IMG/VR virus record: IMGVR_UViG_3300032271_000539
Span: 1-47,549 of that record
DNA length: 47,549 nucleotides
Direction: 5' to 3' (one strand)
Origin: a virus
A program made the translations under genes and the position numbers. Shown piece by piece: positions 1 to 4,956 of the stretch. Under the pieces are notes generated by a model. It searched no databases, was not told where the DNA came from, and saw only the letters and a list, made by a program, of their open reading frames with translations. The number at the start of each line of letters is the position of its first letter. Within the stretch, counting starts at the first letter, position 1.

Positions 1-330
1 ATCGCCAAGGACGCGGGAAGCAGCATTAGTCTTAAGGCTACCACCAGCATTAAGAAGCATATTCTTAATCTTAGAATTAAGAAACTCATCCTTTAACTGG
101 TCAAGATAGTAACCAGTCTCAGCCTTAGAAACTTCCGGCTCAAAATTACCATACCGTTCGACAAGCACCTGCACATCAGGCACAGCGCCAAACTTGTAAT
201 AATAAGACTTCAGACCCTCCCACACATCCCGGTGGGAAGTAAAAAAATCATCAACATTATCTTTCAGAAGAGTAGATATATCTTTATTTGTACATACAGC
301 GGAAATGACCGCAGCCTCAGTGTTCACCAT
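1..330 (-). CDS. Replicative DnaB-like helicase, N-terminal fragment (runs off the left edge)
   Basis: The frame is open from an ATG at 330 down to base 1, giving the first 110 residues of a longer protein. The fragment begins MVNTEAAVISAVCTNKDI and continues with DDFFTSHRDVWEGLKSYYYKFGAVPD spread over residues about 26-50. Its sequence resembles the helical N-terminal domain of DnaB-type replicative helicases (E.AVI.A, a short acidic stretch, then FF...H..IW..L...Y..G..PD). That domain organises the hexamer and contacts primase. The ATPase domain, which would prove the call, lies outside the window. The start overlaps the stop of the upstream 110-residue gene by 14 bases, so translation is probably coupled. 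Other DnaB-N-like proteins, such as primase-helicase fusions, cannot be excluded. Confidence 0.6.
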   Translation of the reverse strand, partial: MVNTEAAVISAVCTNKDISTLLKDNVDDFFTSHRDVWEGLKSYYYKFGAVPDVQVLVERYGNFEPEVSKAETGYYLDQLKDEFLNSKIKNMLLNAGGSLKTNAASRVLGD

Positions 331-649
331 TAACCTCTTCCATCATCTGTTTAGTTTGCAACCTAATCTTAGCACGCCAAGCATTATCTTCGTCAACCTT
401 TTTTAACATCTCATCTAATCGGTCAAAATTATAAAAAAACCAAGTCAACGAGTGTCCTTGGTTTGTAGTTTTGAAATAGTAATCAAGCAACTCTTTCGCT
501 CGATCATATCCGATGCTTTCGATAACATCATTCATCGCCCACTTTTCTCTGTGCCGATTAACCGTTGGCTTCCGCTCATACTTGTTATCAAACAACCTAA
601 TGTAATGATTAATCAGAGCGTAACATAGTTTGCTATCATCTTTAGTCAT
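317..649 (-). CDS. Unknown 110-aa protein directly upstream of the helicase
   Basis: This is a compact, charged, probably all-helical protein with no membrane segment or signal peptide. Aromatic residues cluster in YDRAKELLDYYFKTTNQGH and SLTWFFYNFDRLDEMLKKV (about residues 48-85). I do not recognise a family. It starts in an ATGA overlap with the stop of the 64-aa gene and its end overlaps the helicase start. This position and its small basic/helical character would suit a helicase loader or another replisome accessory protein, but that is inferred from context alone. Confidence 0.75.
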   Translation of the reverse strand: MTKDDSKLCYALINHYIRLFDNKYERKPTVNRHREKWAMNDVIESIGYDRAKELLDYYFKTTNQGHSLTWFFYNFDRLDEMLKKVDEDNAWRAKIRLQTKQMMEEVNGEH

Positions 650-840
650 CGCTTCAAATCTTTCTCAATCTCTTCCATCTTCTCCAATAACTTCTTCTCA
701 ACAAAGGAATACACACGATCCATCGCAGCATTCGTTGTTTCATTATTACGCAAAGAATCTTCTACACCAAGAGAAACACGAACACTCTCGTAGTTGCCAA
801 GATTCCTGACATATTCAAGATTCACTCGTACACTAGTCAT
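646..840 (-). CDS. Small conserved-looking phage protein (64 aa)
   Basis: The protein starts MTSVRVNLEYVRNLGNYESV followed by RVSLGVED. Its N-terminal half predicts as beta strands and its C-terminal half as a charged amphipathic helix (VEKKLLEKMEEIEKDLKR). The pattern N(L/F)GNYESV.V..GVE recurs in small uncharacterised proteins of many phages in early regions, as far as I remember; no function is established that I know of. Its ATG abuts the stop of the HTH gene (TAAATG) and its stop overlaps the next ATG (ATGA), so it is translated as part of the replication-side operon. Confidence 0.75.
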   Translation of the reverse strand: MTSVRVNLEYVRNLGNYESVRVSLGVEDSLRNNETTNAAMDRVYSFVEKKLLEKMEEIEKDLKR

Positions 841-1362
841 TTACCACTCCGGTTGCTTCCAGATGGGGACGAATTCCCCTTCTTCGCTCTTAGTATATAA
901 GACCTTTTCATTTCTAAGCAAGGCTTCTAGTTCCGCCTTGCTGGGAAGATCACTAATCGTTGTCCGACCATCTTTTCGTGGACGGCCTCGATGAACAGTC
1001 TTAAAAAACTCATAAATTTCTCTTACATCGTCTTCGTTAAACATGTATTGAATTAGTTTATTAGTACCATCTAAAGAATACACCGCTTGAGGTTTTCTAA
1101 TTTCTTCAGCACGAATATGTCTTTTCAAAGTATCGACGTGTCTATTTAACATTTTAGAAACTTGATTAGATGTGTAAGCGCGTTGCCTACGTCTATATGC
1201 ATCAGTCAAAACGTAGGCAACGCGCTTATTTTGTGAAAAATCCCAAGCAACAATAAGATCTTCAGAACGGTGAGTTTCTAAGGTTTTGTGCAAACTACCA
1301 TTTAAATAAAAGTAGTTCCACTTACGACCTTTGCTAACTTTTTTTCTTTTTTGTAAAGCCAT
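841..1362 (-). CDS. HTH DNA-binding protein with AT-hook motif
   Basis: The protein is 173 residues with a very basic N-terminus (KKRKKVSKGRK-like). Residues about 63-90 (YTSNQVSKMLNRHVDTLKRH) look like a MerR/excisionase-type helix-turn-helix, in which a wing follows (IRKPQAVYSLDG...YMFNEDDVREIYEFF). R125-GRPRK-130 is a classic AT-hook core (RGRP), which binds the minor groove of AT-rich DNA. It is probably a regulator or replication-associated DNA-binding protein. Its start lies inside the upstream zinc-ribbon gene (61-base overlap) with a weak GGAT-like ribosome site. The coding sequence contains a perfect 18-bp inverted repeat that is listed separately. The role as repressor, activator or origin-binding protein is not determined. 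Confidence 0.75.
   Translation of the reverse strand: MALQKRKKVSKGRKWNYFYLNGSLHKTLETHRSEDLIVAWDFSQNKRVAYVLTDAYRRRQRAYTSNQVSKMLNRHVDTLKRHIRAEEIRKPQAVYSLDGTNKLIQYMFNEDDVREIYEFFKTVHRGRPRKDGRTTISDLPSKAELEALLRNEKVLYTKSEEGEFVPIWKQPEW
1175..1228. repeat. Perfect 18-bp inverted repeat inside the HTH gene
   Basis: The arms lie at 1175-1192 (TAAGCGCGTTGCCTACGT) and 1211-1228, with an 18-base spacer. All 18 pairs match, and the arm is markedly more GC-rich than the surroundings. It falls within codons about 45-63 of the HTH/AT-hook gene. No T-run follows on either strand, so it does not look like a simple terminator. An operator, a replication or packaging signal, or a structured mRNA element are all possible. 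Confidence 0.85.
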
Positions 1363-1493
1363 TCTGTAAATCCATTCTTATCTGTTTTAAGCATCCATCT
1401 CTTACCACACATACTACAAAATAACTCTAGCCGTGTTTCAGATGAAAACACTCTATCAACAAATACTCGTCCCCGGCATTTTTTGCAATACAT
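1302..1493 (-). CDS. Small zinc-ribbon protein (63 aa)
   Basis: Two CxxC pairs, C3-KK-C6 and C26-SM-C29, are separated by 19 residues that would form a beta hairpin, as in a zinc ribbon. The C-terminus is lysine-rich (YKKEKKLAKVV). Such mini-ribbons are common in phages as nucleic-acid-binding or transcription-modulating proteins; no specific function can be assigned. It follows the holin candidate by two bases and overlaps the HTH gene by 61 bases, so the zinc ribbon and the HTH protein are probably co-expressed. Confidence 0.75.
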   Translation of the reverse strand: MYCKKCRGRVFVDRVFSSETRLELFCSMCGKRWMLKTDKNGFTEWLYKKEKKLAKVVSGTTFI

Positions 1494-1495
1494 AA

Positions 1496-1870
1496 TTATT
1501 CACCGGGAGTTGTAGTACCGCTCTCGTCAAGGACTGGAGCGACAACTTCGACTGCAACATCTGCTGCCTGCCCTGCCTTGCCCAGCGGGGAAAATGCTGT
1601 AAGAATCTGATCAAGATTTGTCCCGCTAAGTAGGTACTGGTAAAACAACTGTGATGATGCATATACTGCAGAGAATGACTGTAGCAAATTAGGTACAGAA
1701 TAATCTCCATTAAAATGCTGCCATGAAATTAGTACAGATGCTACTACTGAAATAGCAACTGCAATTGTATGACGCAATCTTGAACTAAGGTTAATTGTCT
1801 TAAGCACTGATGTAAGAATTGTTACAATAATGCCAAGGCTAAGTCCACCTACTAGTAGTCCACCGTTCAT
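1496..1870 (-). CDS. Holin candidate (small membrane protein, 124 aa)
   Basis: Two clear hydrophobic helices are visible: residues about 4-23 (GLLVGGLSLGIIVTILTSVL) and about 34-51 (HTIAVAISVVASVLISWQ). A third, weaker one may lie at about 60-80. A short basic loop (KTINLSSRLRH) separates the first two. The tail is polar and acidic and ends ESGTTTPGE. This architecture, the size and the location after the tail genes fit a holin, which would permeabilise the host membrane at lysis. A good ribosome site (TAGGAG) sits upstream of the ATG. No recognisable free endolysin is adjacent, so the call rests on topology and position and another small membrane protein remains possible. Confidence 0.5.
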   Translation of the reverse strand: MNGGLLVGGLSLGIIVTILTSVLKTINLSSRLRHTIAVAISVVASVLISWQHFNGDYSVPNLLQSFSAVYASSQLFYQYLLSGTNLDQILTAFSPLGKAGQAADVAVEVVAPVLDESGTTTPGE

Positions 1871-1890
1871 TTTTTTTCTCCTATTTAATC

Positions 1891-1909
1891 AAATGTATCT
1901 AATACATTT
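1891..1909. repeat. 8-bp inverted repeat in the leader of the holin candidate
   Basis: Perfect 8-base arms (AAATGTAT / ATACATTT) with a 3-base spacer occupy the middle of the 52-base gap between the metallophosphoesterase stop and the holin ATG. It lies just upstream of the TAGGAG ribosome site. It could be a small operator or an mRNA hairpin affecting holin translation. No T-run follows, so a terminator is unlikely. Confidence 0.4.
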
Positions 1910-1922
1910 TATTTTTTTGTTT

Positions 1923-2723
1923 TTATGCAGAAAACTTTTTTCCATCAATAAAAACAGTATAATCATTTGATATTTCTATCAATTGAATATGAGGATATTC
2001 ACCATTTTCAATATGAGCAATAGCAAAACCTTGTTGCCAATTATGCACAGTCGTATATTTAAATTGTGAATTTTTTACGTCACACATATGACCAATTTCA
2101 TATCCTCGTAAAGTCTCATTTCGAAGTTCATGAGTTTTATAATATGTTCCAAGTCTGTGCGAGTGACCACGCATCATTGAAACTCCATAAGACTCAACAT
2201 CTTTACGGGCTGATTCTCCAGCATTTTGAGATAAAGCAATTCCATGATGAACATGAATATCGCCAAAACGCTTTTTAGGCAAATCATTATAATAAATGTA
2301 TTCGTATCCAAAATCTTCTAATCCCCATAAATAATTAGGGTTAGCAAATTTAAGAATATCGGGATTCTTTTTTTCAAAATAATCAAATACTCTAATGTCA
2401 TGATTTCCCAATGCTGTAAACAACTGTGCTTTAGGAGCATGCTTTCTTACATCAGAATAAAACTTTTTTGTATCAGAAGACTCTAACGCTACCATTTTAA
2501 GAAGATTTTGCTCATCTTCTGGTTTAGCGTACTGTGTAAGAAATTCATCTGGCTTGCCATCGGAGTACCTTGAATAACAATTTTGATCATCAATGTCTCC
2601 AAGCAAATCAACTACATCTGGCTTCCACCATTTCATGACTTTAAAAAATAATTCAGTTGCTCTATTATCTTGATATGGAATTTGAAAATCAGAAGCAATT
2701 AACCATTTAAGATCGTTAGTCAT
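1923..2723 (-). CDS. Calcineurin-like metallophosphoesterase
   Basis: The 266-residue protein carries the full dinuclear-metal motif series: D12-F-Q14 (the usual DxH is DxQ here), GD43xxD, G106-NHD, HHG at about 159-161 and GHSH at 186-189. These phosphoesterases hydrolyse phosphomonoesters or phosphodiesters of nucleotides, nucleic acids or proteins using Mn2+/Fe-type metals; the substrate here cannot be told from sequence. There is no signal peptide, so it should act in the cytoplasm. The ATG overlaps the stop of the HNH gene by 8 bases. The DxQ variant occurs in some phage-encoded members and is not by itself a sign of inactivity, but it changes one metal-binding position. Confidence 0.85.
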   Translation of the reverse strand: MTNDLKWLIASDFQIPYQDNRATELFFKVMKWWKPDVVDLLGDIDDQNCYSRYSDGKPDEFLTQYAKPEDEQNLLKMVALESSDTKKFYSDVRKHAPKAQLFTALGNHDIRVFDYFEKKNPDILKFANPNYLWGLEDFGYEYIYYNDLPKKRFGDIHVHHGIALSQNAGESARKDVESYGVSMMRGHSHRLGTYYKTHELRNETLRGYEIGHMCDVKNSQFKYTTVHNWQQGFAIAHIENGEYPHIQLIEISNDYTVFIDGKKFSA

Positions 2724-2988
2724 TTAATTCCTTTGTTTGATGAGCCTTATTATGTTGCTCGCGGGTACAGAGAAAAAGATTCTTTAATCTATTATCTTTT
2801 TTATTTTCATTTATATGATGAACAGTTTCCCACTCTTCTAATATTCTGTCAAGATGAGATTCTACAACAAGGCGGTGTTCGTAATACCAGCCTTTAAAAG
2901 ACTTGGGATGTTCGGGAATATTTATTAAAATATAACCATCATTATTTTTAACTGTTCTTTTCCCCCATGATTTTACAGGGGTATACAT
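2716..2988 (-). CDS. HNH endonuclease
   Basis: The C-terminal half shows the HNH core of phage homing-type nucleases: EHRLVVESHLDRILEEWE, then VHHINENKKDNRLKNL and a final H in the REQHNKAHQ stretch. This fold cuts DNA using one divalent metal. I place the start at the ATG at 2988, which overlaps the upstream stop as TAATG and gives 90 aa beginning MYTPVKSWGKR, typical of the family. The frame is open to an ATG at 3042, but that would bury 55 bases in the preceding gene. It sits between a fibre-like gene and the metallophosphoesterase, as an inserted mobile nuclease might. No inverted repeats or intron boundaries are seen. Confidence 0.85.
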   Translation of the reverse strand: MYTPVKSWGKRTVKNNDGYILINIPEHPKSFKGWYYEHRLVVESHLDRILEEWETVHHINENKKDNRLKNLFLCTREQHNKAHQTKELND

Positions 2989-3428
2989 TAATGACCTATT
3001 GCTATAAAGTGTAATGCAAAATGATTTGTTGCTTGACTCCATTTACTGCCGGATGGTTGGGTGAGATAAAAAGTTACAGAATCTTTACCTTGTGCCCCAG
3101 TTGTTCCGCCAGTAATTGCAGTTGTCCTAATTGTAACACCTGCAGTTGGCCCATCATATGTTGCAGTTACTATTGGTGTAGACTGGAAACTATTTCTAAA
3201 CCCATAAGTATACTTTAAAGTTGGAGTGTTCCAACCAGTCCATCCAGCAGTGTATTGGATAATATTTGCTTCTATTCTCATAGATTTTATAGAAGAATCT
3301 AATTGTAATGGTGCCGACCAATTGCTAAGAATGTAATATTTATGTGCTGTTGCTTCATTTGCTAATGCTTCAGATTGTGCTATAAAATTATTAATAGCCT
3401 CTACATCAACAATTAGGTTATTAGACAT
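2988..3428 (-). CDS. Small structural/adhesin-like protein
   Basis: About 146 residues starting MSNNLIVDVEAINNFIAQSE. I prefer this ATG at 3428 because a GGTGGA site lies 7 bases upstream; an ATG at 3443 is the alternative. A short helix is followed by a beta-rich C-terminal part with a WTGWNTPTLKYTYGF stretch, a Thr/Gly-rich loop (RTTAITGGTTGAQGKDS) and VTFYLTQPSGSKW. That composition resembles the tip domains of phage fibres. It follows the fibre genes and the 130-aa gene, overlapping the latter by 8 bases. Function is not established. Confidence 0.6.
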   Translation of the reverse strand: MSNNLIVDVEAINNFIAQSEALANEATAHKYYILSNWSAPLQLDSSIKSMRIEANIIQYTAGWTGWNTPTLKYTYGFRNSFQSTPIVTATYDGPTAGVTIRTTAITGGTTGAQGKDSVTFYLTQPSGSKWSQATNHFALHFIAIGH

Positions 3429-3810
3429 ATAATGTTCCACCATCCTTATGCATGGATGCTTCTTTTGAACTTACAAGAATTACATCTTTATACACAAAAC
3501 CTAGATTTTTAAAAATATCTGGATCTGTAATATGCATCTTTTTATAATCTGATATTAAGTATATCTTATGAGTAGAGATATCCCTAATTAAAGTTCCATC
3601 TCTAAATCCAACTACACCAGAAATTTTAACGTCTTTCATGGCATATTCTGTTGTATGAATAACTTTAAGATTCCAAGACTCCCGCGCTCTATCTGAAACA
3701 AATCGGAACCTTTTGGAGCCTTTGACAAGAAAATATCCTTTTTCTGTCTGAGCAATCAAGCCGCCCGGAACGCGGGTATTAGACCTACGAACCTTTCTTC
3801 GAAGAAGCAT
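3421..3810 (-). CDS. Unknown protein with repeated beta (YLI..) motifs
   Basis: The protein is basic at the N-terminus (MLLRRKVRRSNTRVPGG). It then contains two degenerate copies of a beta motif: GGLIAQTEKGYFLVKGSKRFRFVSD and, after a spacer, GTLIRDISTHKIYLISDYKKMHITDP with DIFKNLGF. Patterns like G.L(I/V)....VYL....K..I.....F..LG.. occur in repeated modules of secreted or cell-wall proteins of Actinobacteria and relatives, so a host-surface role is possible. The ATG at 3810 has AAAGG 9 bases upstream; a TTG at 3837 would extend it by 9 residues. It overlaps the end of the coiled-coil gene in another frame. The link to lysis or adsorption is inferred from place only. Confidence 0.55.
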   Translation of the reverse strand: MLLRRKVRRSNTRVPGGLIAQTEKGYFLVKGSKRFRFVSDRARESWNLKVIHTTEYAMKDVKISGVVGFRDGTLIRDISTHKIYLISDYKKMHITDPDIFKNLGFVYKDVILVSSKEASMHKDGGTLYV

Positions 3811-4006
3811 TTGCCAATGCCTTTGAAAGTTCTTCAATACGCTTGTCGCGGCCCTGAATTTCCTGAGTTGCCTGTGCCTTCAGCACAGCCATCTGCATTT
3901 CATAATTTGTAGTAACCTGACCAATACGGTTCTGAAGTTCCTGCACTACAAGTTCAATCGTTGTCGGTTCAGCCTGCTGTGGCTGAGCAAAAGTTTGTTC
4001 TGACAT
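3785..4006 (-). CDS. Small coiled-coil protein (73 aa)
   Basis: The N-terminus is Gln/Pro-rich (MSEQTFAQPQQAEPTTIE). It is followed by a continuous amphipathic helix of about 50 residues (VVQELQNRIGQVTTNYEMQM and onward to the EELSKALANAS region) that should form a coiled coil. No membrane helix or lipobox is visible, which argues against a spanin. It has a good ribosome site (AAAGGAAA) and a putative promoter just upstream, so it may open a separately transcribed late cassette running leftward through the lysis genes. Function unknown. Confidence 0.65.
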   Translation of the reverse strand: MSEQTFAQPQQAEPTTIELVVQELQNRIGQVTTNYEMQMAVLKAQATQEIQGRDKRIEELSKALANASSKKGS

Positions 4007-4031
4007 TTTATTTTCCTTTCGTGTCTTTTAC

Positions 4032-4061
4032 AGTATAACAAAAATTTTATTTTATGGGCAA
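4032..4061 (-). promoter_or_regulatory. Putative sigma70-type promoter upstream of the lysis-side cassette
   Basis: On the minus strand a -35-like TTGCCC (4056-4061) is followed, after an 18-base spacer, by a -10-like TATACT (4032-4037). It lies in the 58-base gap between the fibre gene ending at 4065 and the coiled-coil gene starting at 4006. It is one of few real gaps in this part of the genome. Confidence 0.4.
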
Positions 4062-4064
4062 GGG

Positions 4065-4955
4065 TCACGAAGAATTAATAATGAATCCCCAGCCAATTTT
4101 ATTTATTTTCGGGTTACCTATATCATAATATGTTCCTGTACCACCAAATTCCATGTTCCCCCAGAAATTACCGCCAAATGCTCCGTATAAATGATTTGCT
4201 CCTACTACAGGGGGTAAGGGGGTAAAAACATAGTAAGGTCTTCCTCCTCCAAACGTATCTCCACCAAAACTGCTGATAAGGCTGGTGGTAAATGTTGAAG
4301 GAAGAGCAGAAATACTAACTGCATTTGCCCAAGTAATGCCTGCACTATTTGTAGTAATAGTTTTTGTAGAAGGAGTTTCAGAAGTTTGACTATATAAAAT
4401 AGTTTGTAAAATATTTGTACCATTAACATTTTGAGAAGCAGAAGTTGACATTCCTGAAGGTACAGTAGTAAAAGGAACACTTGCTCCGCCTCCCGTCCAT
4501 GTTGCTGCATTAATTAATAATAGATCACCTGACGTACCTTGAGATGGAACAGAAAGATTATTTCCATTATAAATAAAAACACGATTAGCGAATAATGGAT
4601 TTCTTCCATCTCTAACAGCAATAATTGTTACTTCTATTTGCCCAGAACCATCAAGATTGTATGTAAGATTAAAATTATCAGCAGATGTTCCTGTCGCAGT
4701 TCTTGTATAAACAACTAAAAAATCAATCGTACTTGCACCAGTCGTAGTTGTTAATCCAACAGTCCAACCCGTAGGAGTCGTTGGAATAAAATATCCTGAA
4801 CTATTTGGTTGATCATTTAATACATTGACAAAGGCAACAAGGATATCACCTGCAGAAGCAGTGCTTGGTGTTAATGATGATGCCGCTATGCTTAACGAAC
4901 CATTTGCAGCATCAGGATAAGCATTTGTAGAATAGCCACGAATGGTAGCAGGCAT
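4065..4955 (-). CDS. Tail fibre / surface protein (296 aa)
   Basis: A beta-rich Ser/Thr/Ala protein with no enzyme motif. The first about 210 residues look like one jelly-roll-type domain (SASAGDILVAFVNVL, PTGWTVGLTTTT, DFLVVYTRTATGTS, QIEVTIIAVRDGRNPLF), a pattern shared with uncharacterised phage and bacterial surface proteins that begin with a GDLLV..... strand. The C-terminus is glycine-rich (SSFGGDTFGGGRPYYVF and GAFGGNFWGNMEFGG), similar to short Gly-rich tips in other proteins here. Its ATG follows the collagen-like fibre gene by one base, so it is probably a partner of that fibre. Confidence 0.65.
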   Translation of the reverse strand: MPATIRGYSTNAYPDAANGSLSIAASSLTPSTASAGDILVAFVNVLNDQPNSSGYFIPTTPTGWTVGLTTTTGASTIDFLVVYTRTATGTSADNFNLTYNLDGSGQIEVTIIAVRDGRNPLFANRVFIYNGNNLSVPSQGTSGDLLLINAATWTGGGASVPFTTVPSGMSTSASQNVNGTNILQTILYSQTSETPSTKTITTNSAGITWANAVSISALPSTFTTSLISSFGGDTFGGGRPYYVFTPLPPVVGANHLYGAFGGNFWGNMEFGGTGTYYDIGNPKINKIGWGFIINSS

Positions 4956-4956
4956 A

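Noticed and set aside
2986-3042. Longer version of the HNH endonuclease starting at 3042
   Set aside because: It would overlap the preceding gene by 55 bases without a ribosome site, whereas the ATG at 2988 overlaps the stop as TAATG.
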